DNA of 15,368 nt from JALOAT01 sp041677345 (GTDB taxonomy: Bacteria; Pseudomonadota; Gammaproteobacteria; Thiohalomonadales; Thiohalomonadaceae), in assembly GCA_041677345.1 (NCBI GenBank), contig JBAYQE010000066.1, forward strand, positions 1-15,368. The letters are read 5' to 3'. Below, in pieces: positions 6,919 to 13,810 of the stretch. A program made the position numbers and the translations under genes. The number at the start of each line of letters is the position of its first letter. Position 1 is the stretch's first letter. The notes under the pieces were generated by a model. That model saw nothing but the letters and a program-made list of their open reading frames with translations, was not told where the DNA came from and did not search any database.

Positions 6919-6971
6919 TAACCGTTTTCGTCTCACGTAAATTCTTAGCGATTCGCTCAACATTTCACCCC

Positions 6972-7355
6972 ATGAAACCCAGGTATACCCTCAAGGTCGT
7001 TACCGATTTTGCTGCTGCCCACTCCTTGCGGGACTATGCCGGGGAATGCCGTCGGCTCCATGGCCACAACTGGAAGGTGGAAGTGGAGGTCGTGGCCTCC
7101 GGGCTCGACCGGCTGGGTATGGCCATTGATTTCAAGGACGTGAAAGCGGCGGCGCGCACGGCGGCGGAGGAACTGGATCACCGCTATCTGAACGAAGTGC
7201 CGCCCTTCGACCGCGTCAATCCGACGGCGGAAAACATCGCCACCCACCTGTTCGAACGCATCGCCGCAACCCTCGACAACGAGCGCGTGCAAGTAAGCGC
7301 CGTAACCGTCTGGGAGACGGAACGTGCTTGCGTCCGCTACGCGAAGGAAGACTGA
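6972..7355 (+). CDS. queD: 6-carboxy-5,6,7,8-tetrahydropterin synthase
   Basis: A 127-residue zinc enzyme converting dihydroneopterin triphosphate to 6-carboxy-tetrahydropterin, the first committed step of preQ0 and queuosine synthesis. His17, His30 and His32 (in AAHSL and RRLHGHNW) are the zinc ligands; Cys26 four residues before the HGH motif matches the catalytic Cys of E. coli QueD and separates it from eukaryotic-type PTPS. LDHRYLN (68-74) and WETERACV supply the later active-site His and Glu. The open frame extends upstream into dxs, but ATG 6972 gives the family's normal start. It lacks a ribosome site (ATTTCACCCC precedes it), which is odd. A TTG overlapping the dxs stop is an unlikely alternative. 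folE2 follows after three bases and supplies its substrate. Confidence 0.93.
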   Translation: MKPRYTLKVVTDFAAAHSLRDYAGECRRLHGHNWKVEVEVVASGLDRLGMAIDFKDVKAAARTAAEELDHRYLNEVPPFDRVNPTAENIATHLFERIAATLDNERVQVSAVTVWETERACVRYAKED

Positions 7356-7358
7356 AGA

Positions 7359-8168
7359 ATGACAAAGTGCTGTGAGAATGCAATGGCTGACGTGCAGAGC
7401 AGCCATGATACGCGCCGGATTCCCATCAACAAGGTGGGCATCAAGGACATCCGCCATCCGGTCCGCGTGCAGGATCGCACCGGCGGCGAGCAGCGCACCA
7501 TTGCGAGCTTCAACATGTACGTGAACCTTCCGCACAATTTCAAGGGCACACACATGTCGAGGTTCGTGGAGATCCTGAACCGCCAGGAACGCGAGCTGTC
7601 GGTAAAGTCCTTCAAGGACATGCTGGTCGAGATGGTGCAGGTGCTGGAAGCCGAAGCGGGGCACGTGGAAATGTCCTTCCCGTACTTCGTTCAGAAGAAG
7701 GCCCCGGTGTCCGGCGTGGAAAGCCTCATGGACTACGATGTGTGCTTCATCGGCGAGATCGTCAATGGGCGCCCAAGCATGAAGGTGCGCGTGGTGGTGC
7801 CCGTCACCAGCCTGTGCCCGTGCTCCAAGGAAATTTCCGACCGCGGCGCCCACAACCAGCGCTCACACGTTACCGTCACTGCCTGCTGTGAAGGCTTTGT
7901 GTGGATCGAGGAACTGATCGATCTGGTCGAAAAGGAGGCCTCCTGCGAACTGTACGGCCTGCTCAAACGCCCCGACGAGAAGTACGTGACCGAGCGCGCC
8001 TACGACAATCCCAAATTTGTGGAAGACATGGTGCGCGATGTGGCCGCCCGGCTGAATCGGGACGAGCGTATCGTTTCCTATGTGGTGGAATCGGAAAACT
8101 TCGAATCCATCCACAACCACTCCGCTTACGCCCTCATCGAGCACGACAAGCGCAAGCCTGCGGCCTGA
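7359..8168 (+). CDS. folE2: GTP cyclohydrolase I, type IB
   Basis: A 269-residue tunnel-fold enzyme turning GTP into dihydroneopterin triphosphate, the entry to folate and to queuosine. It has DVQSSHDTRRIPINKVGI (11-28), KGTHMSRFVEIL, PVTSLCPCSKEIS (148-160) with the metal-site/catalytic Cys, GAHNQRSHV, LYGLLKRPDEKYVTE and ESENFESIHNHSA, which together define FolE2 as opposed to the unrelated-sequence FolE (type IA). FolE2 enzymes can use metals other than zinc, and some are induced in zinc shortage; no Zur-like site is evident here, and no folE is present in the window. ATG 7359 has GGAAG eight bases upstream; ATG 7383 (MADVQSS) is an alternative. It is coupled to queD, its metabolic partner. 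Confidence 0.96.
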   Translation: MTKCCENAMADVQSSHDTRRIPINKVGIKDIRHPVRVQDRTGGEQRTIASFNMYVNLPHNFKGTHMSRFVEILNRQERELSVKSFKDMLVEMVQVLEAEAGHVEMSFPYFVQKKAPVSGVESLMDYDVCFIGEIVNGRPSMKVRVVVPVTSLCPCSKEISDRGAHNQRSHVTVTACCEGFVWIEELIDLVEKEASCELYGLLKRPDEKYVTERAYDNPKFVEDMVRDVAARLNRDERIVSYVVESENFESIHNHSAYALIEHDKRKPAA

Positions 8169-8183
8169 TACCCTCCCCCATTC

Positions 8184-8313
8184 CAACGCGGAGGACGCGA
8201 AGGGACTGAAAGTCCCCGGATAGACACCAATGCAGGCGAATGTCATTGGTGCGTCTTGCGTCCTTCGCGGTGAAATTCTCCGCGTCCTCCGCGCCTCCGA
8301 GGCCTCCGCGTTG
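8184..8313. repeat. Intergenic inverted repeat B (between folE2 and pgpA), cloverleaf-like
   Basis: CAACGCGGAGG (8184-8194) pairs with CCTCCGCGTTG (8303-8313), and CGCGAAGG further in pairs with CCTTCGCG (8262-8269). Two perfect hairpins lie inside: GGGACT-GAA-AGTCCC (8202-8216) and CACCAATG with CATTGGTG (8225-8232 / 8244-8251, 11-base loop). The right arm is made of repeated units CTCCGCGTC, CTCCGCGC, CTCCGAGGC, CTCCGCGTTG. It fills most of the 154 bp between two converging genes and starts 15 bp and 9 bp from their stops. There is no T-tract in either direction. Confidence 0.85.
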
Positions 8314-8322
8314 CGCTTCGGT

Positions 8323-8790
8323 TCAGAAGAGAAGATGGGTGGCGAGCTGGAGGAGGAGCCAGGCGGGGATGGCGGCGATGAGGTCGTCCAGCATGATGCC
8401 GAGGCCGCCGGTGACGCGCCGGTCCACCCAGCGGATGGGCCAGGGCTTGGCGATGTCGAACACGCGAAACAGCACGAACCCCAGCAGCACGCTCCCCCAG
8501 CCCTGGGGTGCCGCGGCCATCACCAGCAGATAGCCCACGACCTCGTCCCACACGATGGATGGGGCATCGTGCACGCCCAGCGCCCGCGCGGTACGGCCGC
8601 AGATCCACACCCCCAGCACGAACAACAGAACGATGACGATCAGATAGACCACCAGCGGCAGGGACTGCAACAGCAGGTAGAGGGGAATGGCAGCCAGGGT
8701 GCCGAAGGTGCCGGGTGCGAAGCGCATCAGGCCACTGCCGAAACCCAGCGCAAGCAGGTGCCCCGGGTCGCGGAGCAGTCCCCGATTCAT
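8323..8790 (-). CDS. pgpA: Phosphatidylglycerophosphatase A
   Basis: A 155-residue inner-membrane lipid phosphatase that removes phosphate from phosphatidylglycerophosphate to give phosphatidylglycerol. It shows GFGSGLMRFAPGTFGTLAA (16-34), a hydrophobic hairpin (about 35-64), the acidic motif VWDEVVGYLL (80-89), and FRVFDIAKPWPIRWVDR then GGLGIMLDDLIAA (128-140), all typical of PgpA. The open frame extends upstream into thiL, but ATG 8788-8790 is chosen because it gives the family start and overlaps the thiL TGA as ATGA, implying coupling. It is the last gene of the run beginning with nrdR. Inverted repeat B begins 9 bp after the stop. Confidence 0.95.
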   Translation of the reverse strand: MNRGLLRDPGHLLALGFGSGLMRFAPGTFGTLAAIPLYLLLQSLPLVVYLIVIVLLFVLGVWICGRTARALGVHDAPSIVWDEVVGYLLVMAAAPQGWGSVLLGFVLFRVFDIAKPWPIRWVDRRVTGGLGIMLDDLIAAIPAWLLLQLATHLLF

Positions 8791-9752
8791 GGTGTACCCC
8801 GGAAGTGATCGAAGCCGATACTGGCCAGATTCAGCGCGTTCCCATGGCCATCGAGGATACGCAAGCCCGGTGCAGGTTCGATGGTGCCAATGGCTGTACA
8901 GGGAAATGGCAGCGCGGCGATGGCCGCGGCGCTCGCCACCGGCGCCGTAAAACACAACTCGTAATCATCGCCGGCAGCCAGCGCCAGGCGGTGCGCCTCT
9001 TGCGTGCCTACCGCACGGCACAGCGGTTCCGACACCGGCAATGCATCCAGCCTCAGGGTGGCGCCCACACCGCTGGCTTCGAGGATGTGGCCCAGATCGG
9101 CGGCAAGTCCATCCGACACATCGATGGCCGCGGAAGCCAGGCCACGCAAGGCACGCCCCCATTCCAGTCGCGGTGATGGTCTGTCCAGGCGCATGCGCAG
9201 CCGGCTCGCATCCGGCTCCGCCACAGCACGTTCCCCGAGCGCGATTTGCAGGCCTGCACCCGCTTCGCCCAGCGTGCCGGTCACGTAGACGGTATCGCCG
9301 ACGCCTGCGCCGCCGCGCCGCAGGGCCTGCGCCGGCGGCACGAAGCCGTGTGCCTGCACAGTGATGGCCAAGGGGCCGCGCACGGTATCGCCGCCGACCA
9401 ATTGCACCCCATGGCGTTCGGCCAGGGTGAGCAGACCGTCGGCAAAACCCGTGAGCCAACCTTCGTCCGCCGCGGGCAGGCTCAGGGAGAGCGTCACCCA
9501 AGCGGGTTCAGCGCCCATGGCGGCGAGGTCAGAAAGGTTTACCGCCAGCGCCTTGTGACCCAGCGCGCCGGGATCCGTGCCCTGTGGAAAATGCCGCCCC
9601 TCCACCAGGGTGTCCATGGTGACGGCAAGCAGCATTCCTGCGGGCACGCGCAGCAGCGCACAATCGTCACCCACGCCGAGGGTGACGTCGTCGCGCGTCA
9701 CCGGCTGGCTGGTGAAGAAACGCTCGATGAGCTGGAATTCGCCGAGGGCCAC
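8787..9752 (-). CDS. thiL: Thiamine-monophosphate kinase
   Basis: A 321-residue PurM-like enzyme that phosphorylates thiamine monophosphate to thiamine diphosphate, the active cofactor. It has GVGDDCALL (26-34), MDTLVEGRHF, NLSDLAAMGAEP (72-83), GGDTVRGP (120-127), VTGTLGEAGAGL, AAIDVSDGLAADLGHI (208-223) and AGDDYELCF (260-268; the usual GGDDYE with Ala first). The open frame runs far upstream into nusB in another frame, but GTG at 9750-9752 gives V/M-ALGEFQLIERFF, which matches E. coli ThiL (MACGEFSLIARYF) from the first residue. It begins four bases after the nusB stop and overlaps pgpA. nusB-thiL-pgpA is the usual gammaproteobacterial order. Confidence 0.95.
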   Translation of the reverse strand: MALGEFQLIERFFTSQPVTRDDVTLGVGDDCALLRVPAGMLLAVTMDTLVEGRHFPQGTDPGALGHKALAVNLSDLAAMGAEPAWVTLSLSLPAADEGWLTGFADGLLTLAERHGVQLVGGDTVRGPLAITVQAHGFVPPAQALRRGGAGVGDTVYVTGTLGEAGAGLQIALGERAVAEPDASRLRMRLDRPSPRLEWGRALRGLASAAIDVSDGLAADLGHILEASGVGATLRLDALPVSEPLCRAVGTQEAHRLALAAGDDYELCFTAPVASAAAIAALPFPCTAIGTIEPAPGLRILDGHGNALNLASIGFDHFRGTP

Positions 9753-9756
9753 GGGC

Positions 9757-10188
9757 TCACTTGCGAGCGCCGGTCTCGGCCTTGCGCAGCTTGCGTGCAA
9801 GCTTGTCGAGTACGCCGTTGACGTACTTGTGGCCCTGTTCGGCACCGTACACCTTGGCAAGCTCCACGGCTTCATTGATGGCGACGCGATAGGGCACTTC
9901 CGGATGCAGTGCCAGCTCGCACACGCCGAGCCGTAGCACCGCGCGTTCGACCGGATCCACCGCATCGATACCGCGATCGATCACGCTGGCGAGATGCTCG
10001 TCGAACGACTTGAGGTTGGCCGGCACTTCGTGCAGCAATGTGGAGAAATACCCTACGTCCACGCCGTTCATGTCTTCTTCGGCAAGGAACTGGCTTTCCA
10101 CATCAGAGACGTTCTGCCCGGTGAGCTGCCACTGGTATAACGCCTGGACGGCGCGCGCGCGCGCCCGTGAGCGAGGGTTGGCGTTCAT
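9757..10188 (-). CDS. nusB: Transcription antitermination factor NusB
   Basis: A 143-residue all-helical protein that binds boxA RNA with NusE (ribosomal protein S10) and supports antitermination in rRNA operons. It opens with SRARARAVQALYQWQLTG (7-24), has the typical middle FDEHLASVIDRG..VDPVERAVLRLGVCEL, and the signature PYRVAINEAVELAKVYG followed by KYVNGVLDKLARKLR near the end. Length is close to the 139 residues of the E. coli protein. ATG 10186-10188; ribH ends three bases upstream and thiL starts four bases downstream, so the three are translated from one message. Pairing with ribH is conserved widely in Gammaproteobacteria, though no direct functional link is known. Confidence 0.97.
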   Translation of the reverse strand: MNANPRSRARARAVQALYQWQLTGQNVSDVESQFLAEEDMNGVDVGYFSTLLHEVPANLKSFDEHLASVIDRGIDAVDPVERAVLRLGVCELALHPEVPYRVAINEAVELAKVYGAEQGHKYVNGVLDKLARKLRKAETGARK

Positions 10189-10191
10189 GGC

Positions 10192-10674
10192 TTACTTTTC
10201 TGCACCCAGCCCGCGCAGTACGTTGACCATTTCGATGGCTGACAATGCCGCCTCGACGCCTTTGTTGCCCGCCTTGGTGCCGGCACGCTCGATGGCCTGC
10301 TCGATGGTGTCCACCGTGAGCACACCGAAAGCGACGGGCACATCGTGGCTCATGGAAACCTGCGCCAGGCCTTTCACACATTCGCCGGCCACATAGTCGA
10401 AGTGCGGCGTGCCGCCGCGGATCACCGCGCCCACGGCAATGATGGCGTCATACTTGCGCCCCGCTGCCATGCGCTGCGCCACCAGGGGGATCTCGAACGC
10501 ACCGGGGACACGCACGATCTCGATGGCGCTGTCTTCGGCGCCGTGCCGGCGCAGGGTGTCAAGCACGCCATCGAGCAGGCTTTCCACCACGAAGCTGTTG
10601 AAACGACTGACGACAATACCGAAGCGGGCACCGCCCGCCACCAGGTTGCCTTCGATGGTCTTCATGCTGCCCAT
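10192..10674 (-). CDS. ribH: 6,7-dimethyl-8-ribityllumazine synthase
   Basis: A 160-residue enzyme that forms capsid-like or pentameric assemblies and condenses the ribityl-aminouracil product of RibD with dihydroxybutanone phosphate to make lumazine. RFNSFVVESLLDG (24-36), VRVPGAFEIP (54-63), GAVIRGGTPHFDYVAGE with catalytic His91, and FGVLTVDTIEQAIERAGTK (116-134) are diagnostic. The frame is open upstream through the repeat region, but ATG 10672-10674 has AAGGA about nine bases before it and starts the family domain; ATG 10663-10665 is an alternative. It is separated from ribBA by 208 bp holding inverted repeat D, so its transcription may be uncoupled from the upstream rib genes. Confidence 0.95.
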   Translation of the reverse strand: MGSMKTIEGNLVAGGARFGIVVSRFNSFVVESLLDGVLDTLRRHGAEDSAIEIVRVPGAFEIPLVAQRMAAGRKYDAIIAVGAVIRGGTPHFDYVAGECVKGLAQVSMSHDVPVAFGVLTVDTIEQAIERAGTKAGNKGVEAALSAIEMVNVLRGLGAEK

Positions 10675-10719
10675 GTCTCTGTTCCTTCGCAGTTCGTAGT
10701 TTGGGAAGAGAAAAGCATT

Positions 10720-10865
10720 ACCACGGGGGACACGGGGAAGACGCGGAAATCGACCTTCATGTAGGAGCGGCCTCAGGCCACGATTTTCGTCGAATACCAC
10801 GCCATCGCGGCCTGAGGCCGCTCCTACATGCTTTCCGTCTATGCGTGCCCGGTGTTCCCCGTGGT
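10720..10865. repeat. Intergenic inverted repeat D, outer arms (between ribBA and ribH)
   Basis: ACCACGGGGGACACGGGG (10720-10737) and the reverse complement of 10848-10865 agree at 16 of 18 positions, and similarity continues inward (GACGCGGAAA against GACGGAAAG). The arms contain the short unit ACACGGGG/ACCACGGGG in tandem. A different palindrome sits inside. It begins 17 bp after the ribBA stop and ends 45 bp before ribH. No T-tract is seen. The 208-bp gap holds no gene. Confidence 0.8.
10758..10830. repeat. Perfect palindromic element inside repeat D
   Basis: A 22-bp arm at 10758-10779, starting CATGTAGGAGCGGCC, is matched without error by its reverse complement at 10809-10830, leaving a 29-bp loop; weaker pairing (CGAT) extends it. 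The GTAGGAGCGGC core resembles the highly repeated REP-like palindromes of Pseudomonas and other Gammaproteobacteria. Copy number here cannot be judged from one window. Confidence 0.88.
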
Positions 10866-10882
10866 CTTGTTCCTCGAATACG

Positions 10883-11998
10883 TCATTCGTCGCCGTGGAT
10901 ATAGCCGACCACTTCGAGATCGAAGCCCGACAGACCATGCATCTTCTTGGGCGAACTCAACACCTGCATACGGCGCACGCCGAGGTCCTTGAGGATCTGG
11001 GCGCCCATGCCGTAGGTGCGCAGATCTGCAGTGGTCTCCTGGCGCGGTGGCTTCACGCCGCGATCCTCGAGGGCATAGTCCTGGATGTGACGTAACAGGC
11101 CGTCGGTACTCTCCGGCTGCCGCAGGATCACGGCCACGCCACTCCTCTGTCGCCCCAGGTAGTCGAGCGCACGTGGCAGCGGCCAGCCGCAGTCGCTGCG
11201 CAGGTTACCGAAGCTGTCGCACAGCGTGTTCTGCATGTGAACGCGCACGGCCACGGTTTCCTCGGGGTCGACCGTTCCGTGCACCAGGGCCAAGTGCAGG
11301 CTGCGATCGATGAGGTCGCGATAGGCCACCAGGCGGAAATCGCCATGTTCCGTGGGCATGTTGCACTCGGCGATGCGTTCCACCGTCGGCTCGTTGCGCA
11401 AGCGGTATTCGATAAGGTCGGCGATGGTGCCGATCTTGAGGCCATGCTTCGCGGCGAAGATTTCCAGATCGGGACGACGCGCCATGGTCCCATCCTCGTT
11501 GAGGATCTCCACGATGACGGCGGCAGGCTCCAACCCGGCGAGACGCGACAGGTCACAACCCGCCTCGGTGTGGCCGGCACGGGTGAGCACGCCGCCGGGC
11601 CGCGCCATGAGCGGGAAGATATGACCGGGCTGCACCAGGTCTTCGGGGCGTGCGTTGGGCGCCACGGCGGTACGCACGGTATGGGCGCGATCATAGGCGG
11701 AGATGCCCGTGGTCACGCCACGTGCCGCCTCGATGGAGAGCGTGAACGCGGTGGAGTGCTTTTCGTTGTTGTCCGTCACCATGAGCGGCAGCCGCAACTG
11801 CTCGCAGCGTTCGCGGGTGAGGGTGAGGCACACCAGGCCGCGCCCGTAGCGCGCCATGAAATTGATGTCCTCAGGGCGTACCAGGGAGGCTGCCATGAGC
11901 AGATCGCCTTCGTTTTCGCGATCCTCGTCGTCCACGAGGATCACCATCTTGCCCTGATGGATGTCCTCGATGATTTCTTCGATGGTGTTGAAGGCCAT
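10883..11998 (-). CDS. ribBA: 3,4-dihydroxy-2-butanone 4-phosphate synthase with degenerate GTP cyclohydrolase II domain (RibBX type)
   Basis: A 371-residue two-domain protein. The N-terminal domain (about 1-202) is an intact DHBP synthase, converting ribulose 5-phosphate to the four-carbon unit of riboflavin; DDEDRENEGD (23-32), PGHIFPL and TRAGHTEAGCDL (139-150) carry the metal and substrate residues. The C-terminal domain (about 210-371) has the fold and order of GTP cyclohydrolase II, but two of the three zinc cysteines are replaced (Asn257 and Ser268; Cys270 remains) and the RQEGR motif with the nucleophilic Arg reads RQPESTD (293-299). It is therefore probably inactive on GTP, as in proteins called RibBX. 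Automatic annotation as RibBA is likely to mislead. ATG 11996-11998 lies 13 bp after ribE; no strong ribosome site is visible. Confidence 0.93.
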   Translation of the reverse strand: MAFNTIEEIIEDIHQGKMVILVDDEDRENEGDLLMAASLVRPEDINFMARYGRGLVCLTLTRERCEQLRLPLMVTDNNEKHSTAFTLSIEAARGVTTGISAYDRAHTVRTAVAPNARPEDLVQPGHIFPLMARPGGVLTRAGHTEAGCDLSRLAGLEPAAVIVEILNEDGTMARRPDLEIFAAKHGLKIGTIADLIEYRLRNEPTVERIAECNMPTEHGDFRLVAYRDLIDRSLHLALVHGTVDPEETVAVRVHMQNTLCDSFGNLRSDCGWPLPRALDYLGRQRSGVAVILRQPESTDGLLRHIQDYALEDRGVKPPRQETTADLRTYGMGAQILKDLGVRRMQVLSSPKKMHGLSGFDLEVVGYIHGDE

Positions 11999-12011
11999 GT
12001 GTGTCAGCGGG

Positions 12012-12674
12012 TCACTTCTTCAGAAAGCCGTTTTCGGCCAGGAAATCGAGCGTGATACCGGGTACGTCGGATTGTGCGGCGCGTTCACCGAGCAACAGGC
12101 GTTCCAAGTAACGCGCGATCACGTCCACTTCGAGATTCACCCGGCGGCCGACGGTGAAATCGCCCATGGTGGTCTCGCTGAGGGTATGGGGCACGATGTT
12201 GAGTTCAAATTCTGCGCCTTGCACCGCATTCACAGTGAGGCTGATACCGTCGACGCAAATGGACCCCTTCTCAGCGATGTACTTGGCCAGCTCGTCAGGT
12301 GCACGGATGGCAAAGCGCACGGAACGACCATCGTCCCAACGCCGCACCACGGTGCCGACACCATCCACGTGGCCGCTGACCAGATGGCCGCCCAGTCGCG
12401 AGGTGGGCGTGAGTGCCTTTTCGAGGTTGGCGCGGCTGCCGATACGCAGGTCGGAGAAACTGGTGCGCGCCAGGGTTTCACCGGATACGTCGGCCCAGAA
12501 GCCGTCCCCCGGCAATTCGACGGCCGTCAGGCACACGCCGTTCACGGCGATACTGTCCCCCAGGCGGACATCACCCAGGTCCAGGCTGCCGGTACGCATG
12601 CGCAGCCGCACATCGGCCCCGCGAGGCTCCAGCGCCGCCACTTCCCCAATCGCCTGAATGATTCCGGTAAACAT
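12012..12674 (-). CDS. ribE: Riboflavin synthase, alpha chain
   Basis: A 220-residue enzyme that dismutates two lumazine molecules to riboflavin and the ribityl-aminouracil. The start MFTGIIQAIGEV and two homologous barrel halves are clear: the first with SIAVNGVCLTAV (41-52), the second with GHLVSGHVDGVGTV (96-109) and SICVDGISLTVN (138-149). LNIVPHTLSETT (158-169) is also conserved. Seven codons of open frame precede the chosen ATG 12672-12674, which matches the family's start exactly; the ribosome site is poor. It follows ribD after 47 bp and precedes the DHBP synthase by 13 bp. In E. coli the same enzyme is called ribC/ribE depending on nomenclature. Confidence 0.96.
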   Translation of the reverse strand: MFTGIIQAIGEVAALEPRGADVRLRMRTGSLDLGDVRLGDSIAVNGVCLTAVELPGDGFWADVSGETLARTSFSDLRIGSRANLEKALTPTSRLGGHLVSGHVDGVGTVVRRWDDGRSVRFAIRAPDELAKYIAEKGSICVDGISLTVNAVQGAEFELNIVPHTLSETTMGDFTVGRRVNLEVDVIARYLERLLLGERAAQSDVPGITLDFLAENGFLKK

Positions 12675-12721
12675 CTTTCTATCGCGGCCTCGCACGTCGA
12701 ACGCCCATCATATGCCCCTCG

Positions 12722-13810
12722 TCACCGGCTTGTCACCCGAGCGGTCACACGCCAGTCGCGGCCGACAGCACGCACATCGCTGATGGTGAGCGGGAGCGCT
12801 TGTGCCATGGTATTGAGTCCGGGAAGCTCGAACAGCCCGCGCGCGCCATGGCCCATGAGCTTGGGGGCCAGATAGATGACCAATTCATCCACCAGCCCCG
12901 CACTGACGAAGGCGCCCGCCAGCACGGCCCCGGCCTCCACCAGCACCTCGTTTACCTCCTGTTCTGCAAGCCTGCGCAGCAGGGCTTCCAGATCCACGCG
13001 ACCCGCCTTGGCAGGCATGGGCACGAGCGTGGCGCCGGCGGCGGCAAGTGCCTCGTCAGTATCGCGCGTCAAGGTTGCGAGCAAGGCGCCGCCCCGCAGG
13101 ATGCGCGCCGCCGGTGGCGTGCGTAGCTGCGCATCCACCACCACGCGCAGGGGCTGGCGGCGATGGCCGGGGAGCCGCACAGTCATGGCCGGGTCATCGG
13201 CCAGCACCGTGCCCACGCCAGTGACGATGGCACAGCTGCGTGCACGCAGGTGTTGCACATCCAGGCGTGCGGCCTCCGAGGTGATCCATTTGCTCTCACC
13301 ACTGGCCATGGCCGTGCGGCCGTCCAGGCTCATGGCTGATTTCACGCGCACGTACGGCAGGCCACTGCGCATGCGCTTGGCGAAGCCGGGATTGAGCGCC
13401 TCCGCCTGCGCGGCCATGAGGCCGCTGGCCACCTGAACACCTGCGGCGCGCAGCCGCGCCAGGCCGTTGCCGGCCACCTTCGGGTTGGGGTCTTCCATGG
13501 CGGCCACCACGCGGGCGACGCCCGCGGCGACCAGGGCATCGGCGCAGGGGGGGGTGCGGCCATGATGGGAACACGGCTCGAGTGTGACGTAGGCGGTGGC
13601 GCCCTGCACTGCGCTGCCTGCCTCGCGCAAGGCAACTATTTCGGCGTGGGGGCCGCCGGCGAATTCGTGCCAGCCCTCACCCACCACGCGCCCGTCACGC
13701 ACCAGCACGCAGCCGACGCGCGGGTTGGGGCTGGTGGTCTCCAGGCCACGCTCGGCCAACTGGAGGGCACGCGCCATGAAGGCATGGTCGTCGGCGGTGA
13801 ACAGGTTCAT
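12722..13810 (-). CDS. ribD: Bifunctional diaminohydroxyphosphoribosylaminopyrimidine deaminase / 5-amino-6-(5-phosphoribosylamino)uracil reductase
   Basis: A 362-residue two-domain enzyme of riboflavin synthesis. The N-terminal deaminase domain (about 1-145) has TSPNPRVGCVLV (26-37) and the zinc site His55-Ala-Glu57 with Cys80 and Cys89 (EPCSHHGRTPPC), the same spacing as in E. coli RibD. The C-terminal reductase domain (about 150-362) has RVKSAMSLDGRTAMASGESKW (155-175, written here in two parts: RVKSAMSLDG and RTAMASGESKW), TGVGTVLADDPAMTVR (197-212) for NADPH and substrate binding, and EVLVEAGAVLAG. The deamination and reduction products feed RibH. ATG 13808-13810 overlaps the nrdR stop as ATGA. 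No FMN riboswitch is present upstream, since nrdR abuts directly. Confidence 0.96.
   Translation of the reverse strand: MNLFTADDHAFMARALQLAERGLETTSPNPRVGCVLVRDGRVVGEGWHEFAGGPHAEIVALREAGSAVQGATAYVTLEPCSHHGRTPPCADALVAAGVARVVAAMEDPNPKVAGNGLARLRAAGVQVASGLMAAQAEALNPGFAKRMRSGLPYVRVKSAMSLDGRTAMASGESKWITSEAARLDVQHLRARSCAIVTGVGTVLADDPAMTVRLPGHRRQPLRVVVDAQLRTPPAARILRGGALLATLTRDTDEALAAAGATLVPMPAKAGRVDLEALLRRLAEQEVNEVLVEAGAVLAGAFVSAGLVDELVIYLAPKLMGHGARGLFELPGLNTMAQALPLTISDVRAVGRDWRVTARVTSR

Noticed and set aside
6858..6971. Longer queD beginning inside dxs
   Set aside because: The added residues are dxs read out of frame and QueD proteins start near ATG 6972.
8169..8322. Rho-independent terminators for folE2 and pgpA
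   Set aside because: Stable hairpins exist but no run of T follows on either strand, so they are listed as a repeat rather than as terminators.
9753..9965. N-terminal extension of thiL into nusB
   Set aside because: The GTG at 9752 gives exact agreement with the ThiL start; the extension is nusB read in another frame.
10675..10938. Upstream extension of the ribH frame across the repeat region
   Set aside because: The family domain begins at the ATG with a ribosome site (10674); the extension translates the palindromes and has no homology pattern.
12675..12721. FMN riboswitch near the riboflavin genes, and TPP or preQ1 riboswitches elsewhere
   Set aside because: Gaps before ribD, ribE, ribBA, thiL and queD are too short or lack the conserved blocks of these riboswitches.
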